From Rheinheimera sp. (GTDB lineage: Bacteria; Pseudomonadota; Gammaproteobacteria; Enterobacterales; Alteromonadaceae), in assembly GCF_020217005.1 (NCBI RefSeq), contig NZ_JAIWOI010000026.1:1-10000 (forward strand): a stretch of DNA of 10,000 nucleotides, in the 5' to 3' direction. Below the pieces are notes generated by a model. That model was not told where the DNA came from, did not search any database, and worked only from the letters and a program-made list of their open reading frames with translations. The position numbers and the translations under genes were made by a program. Below, in pieces: positions 1 through 5,591 of this stretch (its first letter is position 1; each line of letters opens with the position of its first letter).

Positions 1-282
1 ATCCTGACAGAGAAACAGCGTTATCTGGCGATGATTGTTGCGAAAATCCAACAAAATTGGTTTGTAGACGATACAATGCGCGGTAAAGAGTGCCGGGTAA
101 ACATACGCCTGGCTAGCAATGGCTTTGTGACCGCCAGCACGGTTTTAGGTGGAGACCGGGCGCTTTGTGAATCTGCGATGCGTGCAATACAAAAGGCCGG
201 CAACTTCCCTATGTCACCGGACCCTGACGTGTATGATGCATTAAAAGACATCACAACAATTTTAAAACCGGAACTGAGATAA
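1..282 (+). CDS. tolA: TolA, C-terminal domain (5' part outside window)
   Basis: This is the last 93 codons of TolA; the reading frame is open from base 1, so the membrane anchor and long helical domain lie to the left. TolA connects the inner-membrane TolQR motor to TolB and Pal at the outer membrane. The fragment matches TolA domain III: an initial helix ending in QQNWF, then a [12 protein letters not shown] strand and a [13 protein letters not shown] segment. The cysteines at fragment residues 31 and 56 sit where E. coli TolA domain III has its disulfide. It ends with TAA four bases before the tolB ATG, so the two are co-transcribed. Identification rests on the domain pattern plus the tolB-pal-cpoB context and is secure. 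tolQ and tolR are expected upstream but are not visible. Confidence 0.93.
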   Translation: MLTEKQRYLAMIVAKIQQNWFVDDTMRGKECRVNIRLASNGFVTASTVLGGDRALCESAMRAIQKAGNFPMSPDPDVYDALKDITTILKPELR

Positions 283-286
283 CAAT

Positions 287-1636
287 ATGCTGAAGTTGAT
301 AGGAAAAAGCCTGGTGGCGTTCGCCCTGGTGCTAAGTGCAAAATCGTATGCCAGTTTAGAGATTGTCATCACAGATGGTGTCGACAGTGCCCGCCCTGTT
401 GCTATAGTGCCATTTAAATTTGAAGGCAATACGCTGCCAAACCAACGTATCGCTGACATTGTGTCTGCTGATTTAATGCGCAGCGGTAAGTTTAATCCTA
501 TCGCAACAACACGTATGCCTCAGCAGCCAACAAATAGTAAAGAAATTGATTATCAACGCTGGATGAAGCAAGGTGTTGAAGCTGTAGTGACTGGCACTAT
601 CCGCGAAGTAGGCGTCAATAGATATGCAGTGCGTTTTGAATTAGTGGACGTGTTTAAAGGGGCTTCGGGCGGTGGTTCATCTTCTGCTATCATTGGCGGG
701 CAATTGACCACAGGGCTGAGTCACATTTTGGACGCGCGTGAAACCACTATCAGTGGAGACCAGTTCAGACAATATGCACATCGCATCAGCGATATTGTGT
801 ATGAAAAATTAACTGGTGAACGTGGTGCTTTTTTAACTAAAATAGCCTATGTCTTAGTACGTGAACGAGCAGACTTTAAATATCAATTAGTTGTAGCTGA
901 TTACGATGGTGAAAATGAGCAGGTGTTATTAAGAGCTAAAGAGCCTCTGATGTCACCGGCCTGGTCACCTGATGGTACTAAGTTGGCGTATGTAACTTTT
1001 GAAAAGCGCCAGTCACAGATTTATATTCAAGATATTTATACTGGCCGTCGCAGTATATTAACCAGCTTTAAAGGGATAAATGGTGCGCCTAAGTGGTCAC
1101 CGGATGGTCGCAGAATGGCTATGGTGTTGTCAAAAGATGGCAACGCAGAAATTTATGTGATGGATATTGCGACTAAAGCCTTGACAAAGTTAACAAATCA
1201 TAGGCGTATCGACACTGAGCCTTCATGGTCGCCTGATGGTTCAAAACTGATTTTTAGCTCTGAACGTGGTGGTAATCCACAGATTTATAGCGTAAATGTA
1301 GCTTCAGGTGTTACTGAAAGAGTAACATTTGAGGGTGAAATGAATTTAGCTGCCTCTTATACACCAGATGGTAGTGGTATTGTTATGGTCAACAGAACAA
1401 ATGGCCAGTATAATATCGCCCGCATGGATGTTGAGAGTCGCTATTTGCAAGTGTTGACTCGCACTTATCTGGACGAGTCACCAAGCATTGCGCCGAATGG
1501 CTCAATGATAATCTATAGTACTTTGTACGGATCGTCACAAGTACTGGCACTGGTATCCATGGATGGGCGCTTTAAAGCACGGTTACCGGCGGCAAACGGT
1601 AGAGTAAAATCTCCGGCTTGGTCACCATTTTTATAA
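287..1636 (+). CDS. tolB: TolB, periplasmic beta-propeller of the Tol-Pal system
   Basis: TolB is a soluble periplasmic protein that binds Pal through its beta-propeller and TolA through its N-terminal end. The 449-residue product has a Sec signal peptide with probable cleavage after Ala22 (SYA), then the N-terminal domain starting [20 protein letters not shown]. The propeller carries repeated W-S-P-D-G motifs with tryptophans near residues 226, 270 and 314, a degenerate YTPDG near 358, and the conserved ending SPAWSPFL. Compared with E. coli TolB as I remember it, residues about 122-172 are some 18 residues longer and include a Gly/Ser-rich stretch; this accounts for the 449 versus 430 length and I believe it is common in Vibrio and Alteromonadales. 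The ATG has only a weak GAG-type ribosome site, suggesting coupling to tolA translation four bases upstream. Confidence 0.97.
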   Translation: MLKLIGKSLVAFALVLSAKSYASLEIVITDGVDSARPVAIVPFKFEGNTLPNQRIADIVSADLMRSGKFNPIATTRMPQQPTNSKEIDYQRWMKQGVEAVVTGTIREVGVNRYAVRFELVDVFKGASGGGSSSAIIGGQLTTGLSHILDARETTISGDQFRQYAHRISDIVYEKLTGERGAFLTKIAYVLVRERADFKYQLVVADYDGENEQVLLRAKEPLMSPAWSPDGTKLAYVTFEKRQSQIYIQDIYTGRRSILTSFKGINGAPKWSPDGRRMAMVLSKDGNAEIYVMDIATKALTKLTNHRRIDTEPSWSPDGSKLIFSSERGGNPQIYSVNVASGVTERVTFEGEMNLAASYTPDGSGIVMVNRTNGQYNIARMDVESRYLQVLTRTYLDESPSIAPNGSMIIYSTLYGSSQVLALVSMDGRFKARLPAANGRVKSPAWSPFL

Positions 1637-1665
1637 AAAACGAAAATTTGGTTAATTGATTTACT

Positions 1666-1670
1666 AAGGA
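1666..1670 (+). promoter_or_regulatory. Ribosome binding site of pal
   Basis: AAGGA lies 8 bases before the pal ATG. It is much stronger than the sites before tolB and cpoB in the same operon, in line with Pal being the most abundant Tol-Pal component. Confidence 0.7.
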
Positions 1671-1678
1671 CAACAATT

Positions 1679-2185
1679 ATGAACTTAAACAAAGTTTTAA
1701 AAGGCTTGTTAGTTGCGGTGCCAGTGTTAACTTTAGCTGCTTGTAGCTCAACTGATGAAGTAGCTGCTACTGATGCAAACACTGGTGCAAACACTAATCA
1801 AGTGGTTGAACAAGGCCTGTCAGCTGAAGAATTGCTGCGTCAGCAATTAGAAGCTCTGCGTCAAGACAACACTATTTACTTCGACTTCGACAAGTCTGAA
1901 ATCCGTTCAGAGTTTGCTTCTGTTCTGGAAGCTCACGCTGCTTTCTTACGCGCTCGCACTAACATCACTGTAACTGTTGAAGGTCACACTGATGCTCGTG
2001 GTACTCCAGAGTACAACATCGCGTTAGGTGAGCGTCGTGGTCAGTCTGTGACTCAATACTTAGCTAACCTGGGCGTTGCTGCTGGCCAAATGTCAGTAGT
2101 TAGCTACGGCGAAGAGAAACCAGCTGTTGAAGGTAACGACGAAAGCGCTTTCTCTAAAAACCGTCGCGCTGTTTTAGTTTACTAA
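1679..2185 (+). CDS. pal: Pal, peptidoglycan-associated outer-membrane lipoprotein
   Basis: Pal is an outer-membrane lipoprotein whose periplasmic OmpA-like domain grips peptidoglycan. The 168-residue product has a lipoprotein signal peptide with lipobox LAAC and lipidated Cys22; Ser23 at the +2 position fits outer-membrane sorting. Residues about 24-60 form a polar linker. Residues about 65-168 form the OmpA C-like domain, with YFDFDKSEI near 67, [13 protein letters not shown] near 101 and LGERR near 116. Asp105 and Arg120 are 15 apart, the spacing of the residues that hold diaminopimelate in this fold. Codon use is strongly biased (AAC, TTC, GAA, CGT, GCT), unlike tolB and cpoB, which suggests very high expression. 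A 42-base gap after tolB leaves room for an extra promoter, but I could not assign one. Confidence 0.98.
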   Translation: MNLNKVLKGLLVAVPVLTLAACSSTDEVAATDANTGANTNQVVEQGLSAEELLRQQLEALRQDNTIYFDFDKSEIRSEFASVLEAHAAFLRARTNITVTVEGHTDARGTPEYNIALGERRGQSVTQYLANLGVAAGQMSVVSYGEEKPAVEGNDESAFSKNRRAVLVY

Positions 2186-2206
2186 TAACTGATACGAAGC
2201 AAAGCA

Positions 2207-3070
2207 GTGAAAAAATATTTAGTTACTGCGCTTTCTGTTATCAGCATTGCCTCGTGGGCAGATCCGGCTCCAGTAGCCGATCTGTCCCGCGCAGGCGGTG
2301 GCGCTACCCAGACTCCAAAATATGCTTCCACGGCGGATCGAATAGCTGCATTGGAACGTATTGTTGAGGCCAGAGCAAACGCTCAGGTTGCTATGCAGCA
2401 GCAAGTGTCCGCACTATTAGACGAAGTGTCAGAGTTGCGTGGCATTACAGAAATGCATTCCTACAAATTAGAAGAAATATTGCAGCAACAACGCAATATT
2501 TATCAGGAAATTGACCGGAGATTAGGCACTGGTGCCGCTTCAGGTTCAACGAATTCAACTCCGACTACTTCCGCGACGCCAACCACTGCACCTGAACAGG
2601 CGCCCATAGGTAATCCTGCCGCTTTAGTAAAGGGTAGTGCTGACGCGCAAAGTGTTGAGACTACAGAAGCCGCTAATGTTGCAGCCTCGTCCAGTCCATC
2701 GGAAAGCGAAGCTTATGAAAGTGCGGTAAATCTGGTGCTGAAAGATCGCGCCTATGATGCAGCGATCCCTGCATTCGAGAATTTCGTCCGTACTTATCCG
2801 GATTCAAGCTATGCACCAAACTCCTATTATTGGTTAGGCCAGCTGTTTTTTACGAAAAATGAGTTGCTCAAAGCCAAAGCGCAGTTTGAACGCGTTGTAG
2901 CTCAGTTTCCGCAGTCTTCTAAAGCCGCCGATTCTCTCTCTAAGTTGGGGCAACTTGCAGAGAAGGAAGGTGATACAGCTGCAGCCAAGCAGTTTTACCA
3001 GCTTTTAGTCAGCAAATACCCGCAGGCTAAGCCAGCGAAGGCGGCGAAAGCTAAGCTTGAGACTCTGTAG
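2207..3070 (+). CDS. cpoB: CpoB (YbgF), Tol-Pal system coordinator of PBP1B
   Basis: CpoB is a periplasmic TPR protein that binds TolA and coordinates Tol-Pal with peptidoglycan synthase PBP1B during constriction (known for the E. coli protein). The 287-residue product starts with GTG; the first residues form a Sec signal peptide with cleavage expected after Ala18 (SWA-DP). Residues about 41-106 are heptad-like with IAALERIV and LLDEVSELRG and match the trimerising coiled coil. Residues 107-165 are a Ser/Thr/Ala/Pro-rich linker. Residues about 168-280 contain three TPR units, recognisable by YESAVNLVLKDRAYDAAIPAFENFVRTYP-type motifs (written here as the first unit near 170-198). It lies 21 bases after pal, with only a weak ribosome site, and is the last gene of the operon. 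Confidence 0.94.
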   Translation: MKKYLVTALSVISIASWADPAPVADLSRAGGGATQTPKYASTADRIAALERIVEARANAQVAMQQQVSALLDEVSELRGITEMHSYKLEEILQQQRNIYQEIDRRLGTGAASGSTNSTPTTSATPTTAPEQAPIGNPAALVKGSADAQSVETTEAANVAASSSPSESEAYESAVNLVLKDRAYDAAIPAFENFVRTYPDSSYAPNSYYWLGQLFFTKNELLKAKAQFERVVAQFPQSSKAADSLSKLGQLAEKEGDTAAAKQFYQLLVSKYPQAKPAKAAKAKLETL

Positions 3071-3088
3071 CCTATTAGGTGCTTACTG

Positions 3089-3118
3089 AAAAACCCCGGT
3101 GCGTACCGGGGTTTTTTA
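3089..3118 (+). terminator. Rho-independent terminator of the tol-pal operon
   Basis: Stem CCCCGGT (3094-3100) pairs with ACCGGGG (3105-3111) around loop GCGT. A-rich flank 3089-3093 and T-run 3112-3117 extend it. It lies 19 bases after the cpoB stop. The A flank makes it potentially active in both directions. Confidence 0.93.
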
Positions 3119-3394
3119 TTAGTTCATCAGTGCAGATGCGCTGGTGCTACCTACAGTTTGAAAATAAACGCGGTTAAACACACAGAAATCAGCAAAGATG
3201 TATGCTGTTTTACAAGCAGAGCCTCTGAACTTTTCCGCTCCATTTCTGTATATAAATAATACTGTTATTTTGCATTTGTGCTTGGCTTAGCTTTTTGTGC
3301 TGTCATTTTAAGCAGTTGAACAAAGAAAATGGCCTTTCTGGTAATTTTTGGTTGCACTGGAAATTTAAATAAGTAAGATATGCGTCCGCGGCAG
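3119..3394. other. Intergenic region before the tRNA-Lys cluster
   Basis: No ORF, RNA gene or repeat is supported here. It is AT-rich and contains the tRNA promoter listed separately. A second, weaker promoter-like pair (TTGAAC at 3316-3321 with GGTAAT at 3340-3345, 18-base spacer) is possible but poor. Confidence 0.6.
3352..3379 (+). promoter_or_regulatory. Promoter of the tRNA-Lys cluster with GC-rich discriminator
   Basis: TTGCAC (-35, 3352-3357) and TAAGAT (-10, 3374-3379) are 16 bases apart. The bases after the -10, GCGTCCGCGG (3382-3391), form a GC-rich discriminator, the hallmark of stable-RNA promoters repressed by ppGpp/DksA. Transcription would begin a few bases before the first tRNA at 3395. 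The tRNA-Ser promoter at 4962-4990 uses the same -35 hexamer. Confidence 0.75.
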
Positions 3395-3470
3395 GGGTCA
3401 TTAGCTCAGCTGGTAGAGCAGCGGACTTTTAATCCGTTGGTCGATGATTCGAATTCATCATGACCCACCA
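3395..3470 (+). tRNA. tRNA-Lys (UUU), copy 1, variant T stem
   Basis: This 76-base tRNA folds with acceptor GGGTCAT/ATGACCC, a D arm, anticodon loop CTTTTAA (anticodon TTT), a five-base variable loop, and an encoded CCA end. The T stem is GATGA/TCATC, so position 53-61 is A-U rather than G-C. All stems pair, so the gene appears intact. Confidence 0.97.
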
Positions 3471-3497
3471 CTCCCGCGCAAACTTTTGTATCGAACT

Positions 3498-3573
3498 GGG
3501 TCATTAGCTCAGCTGGTAGAGCAGCGGACTTTTAATCCGTTGGTCGATGATTCGAATTCATCATGACCCACCA
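3498..3573 (+). tRNA. tRNA-Lys (UUU), copy 2, variant T stem
   Basis: Identical to copy 1, including the A53-U61 pair, and separated from it by 27 bases of unrelated spacer. Encoded CCA end. It is presumably processed from the same transcript as the other copies. Confidence 0.97.
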
Positions 3574-3590
3574 CTTCGATGCCCTAGTTT

Positions 3591-3666
3591 GGGTCATTAG
3601 CTCAGCTGGTAGAGCAGCGGACTTTTAATCCGTTGGTCGATGGTTCGAATCCATCATGACCCACCA
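3591..3666 (+). tRNA. tRNA-Lys (UUU), copy 3, canonical T stem
   Basis: Same tRNA as copies 1 and 2 except for two bases: the T stem is GATGG/CCATC, giving the usual G53-C61 pair. It lies 17 bases after copy 2. Confidence 0.98.
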
Positions 3667-3687
3667 CTTTCTCGATTCTCCTTGCAT

Positions 3688-3763
3688 GGGTCATTAGCTC
3701 AGCTGGTAGAGCAGCGGACTTTTAATCCGTTGGTCGATGGTTCGAATCCATCATGACCCACCA
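3688..3763 (+). tRNA. tRNA-Lys (UUU), copy 4, canonical T stem
   Basis: Identical to copy 3, 21 bases after it. TTGCAT before the gene and ATGCAA just after the CCA could pair in the precursor. No clear terminator follows, so part of the tRNA transcript may run on towards nadA, 78 bases away. Confidence 0.98.
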
Positions 3764-3806
3764 TGCAATCATCGCCTTCTTTGTGTTTTCAGCTAAGCTT
3801 TTTGTG

Positions 3807-3812
3807 TATAAT
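3807..3812 (+). promoter_or_regulatory. -10 element of nadA
   Basis: A perfect TATAAT lies 29 bases before the nadA ATG. No good -35 sits at the proper distance (TTTTCA at 3786-3791 is 15 bases away, TTGTGT at 3781-3786 is 20 away), so the promoter may need an activator or may use a poor -35. I saw no recognisable NAD-repressor operator. Confidence 0.55.
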
Positions 3813-3841
3813 GCCGCACTTTTTAAAACCGGGTGGCCGTT

Positions 3842-4900
3842 ATGGATCAAGCACTGCACTTCAACGAACTTGACTTTGTATTCCCGAAAAAACCTCTGCC
3901 GTTAAATGCGGATCAAAAAGCTGCCTACAAAGAACGTATCAAGCTTTTATTACAACAACGTGATGCCGTATTGGTTGCGCACTATTATACAGACCCTGAG
4001 ATCCAGGCTTTGGCTGAAGAGACTGGCGGCTGTGTATCAGACTCGCTGGAGATGGCGCGTTTTGGCAATAAGCATTCAGCTAAAACCCTTATCGTTGCCG
4101 GTGTGAAGTTTATGGGCGAAACAGCCAAAATTCTGAACCCGGAAAAAACAGTCTTAATGCCAACTCTGGAAGCCACTTGCTCACTGGATTTAGGCTGTCC
4201 GGCAGACGCATTTAGCGCATTTTGCGACCAGCATCCCGATCGCGTGGTTGTGGTCTATGCCAATACTTCTGCTGCTGTGAAAGCCCGAGCTGATTGGGTG
4301 GTTACCTCATCTATCGCTTTGGATGTGGTAGAGCACTTAGATAGCGAAGGCAAAAAAATTCTGTGGGGCCCTGATCGTCATCTTGGCGCTTATGTACAAA
4401 AACAAACAGGAGCCGACATGCTGTTATGGCAGGGCGCCTGTATAGTGCACGACGAGTTTAAGGCCAAAGCGCTGATTGAGCTGAAAAAGCAATATCCAAA
4501 GGCTGCCGTGCTGGTACACCCTGAATCACCAGCCAACGTAGTGGATTTAGCTGATGCCGTGGGCTCAACCAGCCAGTTGATCAAAGCCAGTCAGACGATG
4601 CCAAATGATACCTTCATTGTGGCGACAGACCGCGGCATTTTCTATAAGATGCAGCAAGCTATGCCAGAGAAGACCTTTATTGAAGCTCCAACGGGCGGTA
4701 ACGGCGCGACCTGCCGCAGCTGCGCACATTGCCCCTGGATGGCGATGAACGGTCTGAAGGCGATTGAGGACGCTTTATTGCAGTCTGAAGGCCATGAGAT
4801 CTTTGTTGATGCCGATTTACGTGAACAGGCGCTGATCCCGCTGGACAGAATGCTGAACTTCGCAAAATCAGCGCAAATGCCGGTAAAAGGTAACGCTTAA
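3842..4900 (+). CDS. nadA: NadA, quinolinate synthase (4Fe-4S)
   Basis: NadA condenses iminoaspartate (from NadB) with dihydroxyacetone phosphate to quinolinate in de novo NAD synthesis, in the cytoplasm. The 352-residue product aligns along its length with E. coli NadA. Conserved blocks are [38 protein letters not shown] and the C-terminal [14 protein letters not shown]. The cluster ligands Cys113, Cys200 and Cys297 are all present, and with the ATG at 3842 they fall on the same numbers as in E. coli; Cys291 and Cys294 complete the CxxCxxC motif. GGGTGG (3831-3836) is a modest ribosome site for this ATG. A GTG at 3833 would add three residues (MAV) and cannot be excluded, but has no ribosome site. 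The gene sits after the tRNA-Lys cluster as in E. coli; nadB is not in the window. Confidence 0.97.
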   Translation: MDQALHFNELDFVFPKKPLPLNADQKAAYKERIKLLLQQRDAVLVAHYYTDPEIQALAEETGGCVSDSLEMARFGNKHSAKTLIVAGVKFMGETAKILNPEKTVLMPTLEATCSLDLGCPADAFSAFCDQHPDRVVVVYANTSAAVKARADWVVTSSIALDVVEHLDSEGKKILWGPDRHLGAYVQKQTGADMLLWQGACIVHDEFKAKALIELKKQYPKAAVLVHPESPANVVDLADAVGSTSQLIKASQTMPNDTFIVATDRGIFYKMQQAMPEKTFIEAPTGGNGATCRSCAHCPWMAMNGLKAIEDALLQSEGHEIFVDADLREQALIPLDRMLNFAKSAQMPVKGNA

Positions 4901-4938
4901 GGCGTTAACAGTAAGTTTTGCTGAAAAATCCAGCAAAA
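4891..4938. other. Two hairpins after nadA, possible weak terminator
   Basis: TAACGC (4891-4896) pairs with GCGTTA (4902-4907) across the nadA stop codon. TTTTGCTG (4916-4923) pairs with CAGCAAAA (4931-4938) around a seven-base loop. Neither is followed by a T-run, so an intrinsic terminator is not demonstrated. They may protect the mRNA end or stop transcription with Rho. Confidence 0.4.
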
Positions 4939-4961
4939 GAACAAGGCTTTGTATTTAACAG

Positions 4962-4990
4962 TTGCACGGCGCGGTGATTTTCAATAGGAT
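4962..4990 (+). promoter_or_regulatory. Promoter of tRNA-Ser(GGA)
   Basis: TTGCAC (-35, 4962-4967) and TAGGAT (-10, 4985-4990) are 17 bases apart, followed by the GC-rich discriminator AGCCGCGC. It has the same architecture and -35 as the tRNA-Lys promoter, so growth-rate and stringent control are likely for both. Confidence 0.75.
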
Positions 4991-5015
4991 AGCCGCGCTT
5001 GCTGTAGCAAGCCTC

Positions 5016-5105
5016 GGAGAGATGGCTGAGTGGCTGAAGGCGCACGCCTGGAAAGTGTGTTTAGGTTAACCCCTAACGAGGGTTCGAATCCCTCTCTCTC
5101 CGCCA
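5016..5105 (+). tRNA. tRNA-Ser (GGA)
   Basis: A 90-base class II tRNA with acceptor GGAGAGA/TCTCTCC, discriminator G, encoded CCA, and a long variable arm built on TTAGG/CCTAA as serine tRNAs require. Anticodon GGA (5050-5052) reads UCC and UCU. The T arm is GAGGG-TTCGAAT-CCCTC. It is a single-gene unit between its own promoter and the inverted repeat that starts at the next base. Confidence 0.97.
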
Positions 5106-5155
5106 GTTTAAATGAAAAAGGCCCACGCAAAAGCGTGGGCCTTTTTCATTTAAAC
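5106..5155. terminator. Terminator of tRNA-Ser: perfect 23-bp inverted repeat
   Basis: Arms 5106-5128 and 5133-5155 are exact reverse complements around loop AAAA. The core is GGCCCACGC/GCGTGGGCC with AAAAA before it and TTTTT after, so it can terminate transcription from either side. Flanking AT-rich arms extend it well beyond a normal terminator. It begins at the base after the CCA. The right arm from 5142 is also the start of repeat unit A. Confidence 0.9.
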
Positions 5156-5289
5156 CTTCGATCGAGGACTTGGTTCGAACCCTTTGGTTCGACAAAATCG
5201 CCGGGAGCGAATTTGGACGCGCTTTAGCGCGGCCCGCAGGGCCAGCACCATGGATGGTGCTGGCAATCCCTCGGCACGCAAGTCCGGGA
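5142..5289. repeat. Structured repeat, unit A
   Basis: The first 43 bases (5142-5184) are identical to 5291-5333 in unit B. Then come four hairpins in order. Hairpin 1 has a CAAAaTCGC/GCGAaTTTG stem (one A-A mismatch) around loop CGGGA (5193-5215). Hairpin 2 is CGCGC-TTTA-GCGCG (5218-5231). Hairpin 3 is GGCCC-GCA-GGGCC (5231-5243), which competes with hairpin 4. Hairpin 4 is a 10-bp stem GCCAGCACCA/TGGTGCTGGC with a four-base loop (5241-5264). The first 43 bases hold two perfect palindromes, TCGATCGA and GGTTCGAACC. The unit is GC-rich compared with neighbouring genes. Strand and function are unknown. It may be a repetitive extragenic element or an untranslated RNA. Confidence 0.8.
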
Positions 5290-5295
5290 TTTTTT
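5265..5295 (+). terminator. Terminator-like hairpin at the end of unit A
   Basis: AATCCC (5265-5270) pairs with GGGATT (5286-5291) around a 15-base loop, followed by a run of six T (5290-5295). The stem is short for the loop size, so this is weaker than the terminator at 5106-5155. The T-run is the first part of unit B, just as the T-run of the upstream terminator is the first part of unit A. Confidence 0.45.
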
Positions 5296-5539
5296 CATTT
5301 AAACCTTCGATCGAGGACTTGGTTCGAACCCTTAGTTCGATCGGTTTGCCGGGAGCAAACCGGAACGCGCTTTAGCGCGGCCCCGAAGGGCGAAGCCGGA
5401 AATAGCATTGCCAACAGTTTGGCAATGCCCGGTTAAGCGCCAGTGGCTCTGTCCACTGGCCGGATAGAGGGCAGGATGCCCGGAATAATCCCGAGGCGCA
5501 GATGTCGCGGATTAAACCTGGGGCCTATTGAGACGTGGC
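5290..5539. repeat. Structured repeat, unit B (longer, diverged copy of unit A)
   Basis: It shares its first 43 bases with unit A at an offset of 149, then the same hairpin order with different stems. Hairpin 1 is CGGTTTGC/GCAAACCG around the same loop CGGGA (5342-5362). Hairpin 2 is CGCGC-TTTA-GCGCG (5366-5379). Hairpin 3 is GCCC-CGAA-GGGC (5380-5391). Hairpin 4 has a 10-bp stem GCATTGCCAA/TTGGCAATGC with a four-base loop (5405-5428). Unit B has an additional hairpin, GCCAGTGG/CCACTGGC (5439-5460), and about 80 further bases (5461-5539) in which I recognise nothing coding. The right boundary is taken as the tRNA-Ser 3'-end copy. Confidence 0.75.
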
Positions 5540-5562
5540 AATCCCTCTCTCGGAGCCAGTTT
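5540..5562 (+). repeat. Partial copy of the tRNA-Ser 3' end
   Basis: AATCCCTCTCT, four different bases, then GCCAGTTT. This matches tRNA-Ser bases 5087-5109 at 19 of 23 positions with no gap. It includes the G discriminator, CC of CCA, and the first bases after the tRNA. It cannot form the acceptor stem, so it is not a tRNA. It brackets the structured repeat region together with the true tRNA end. Confidence 0.6.
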
Positions 5563-5591
5563 GTTTCGCTCCCTTAGTTTTGCTAACCCCA

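Noticed and set aside
3395..3763. CRISPR-like array (regular repeats with short spacers)
   Set aside because: The repeats are full 76-base tRNA-Lys genes, and the spacers of 17-27 bases are too short and are just tRNA intergenic sequence.
3791..3803. Small hairpin AGC-TAA-GCT plus T-run as a terminator between tRNA-Lys and nadA
   Set aside because: A three-base-pair stem is too weak to terminate. It is more likely part of the nadA promoter region.
5171..5182. GGTTCGAACC in units A and B as a remnant of a tRNA T arm
   Set aside because: Only two stem pairs flank the T-loop-like bases and no acceptor stem or anticodon arm can be placed. It is better described as a palindrome.
5030..5227. Plus-strand ORF of 65 codons across tRNA-Ser and the terminator
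   Set aside because: It reads through the tRNA gene and a 23-bp inverted repeat. Its first half is the well-known type of spurious translation of a serine tRNA.
5170..5436. Overlapping plus-strand ORFs (5170-5436 and 5184-5375) in the repeat region
   Set aside because: They translate the hairpin repeats. The same short peptides appear twice only because the DNA is repeated. There is no ribosome site, and the stems fully explain the sequence.
5324..5586. Possible third repeat copy at 5565-5580 (TTCG..CCCTTAGTT, as in unit B)
   Set aside because: The likeness covers about 15 bases and lacks the hairpins, so chance cannot be excluded.
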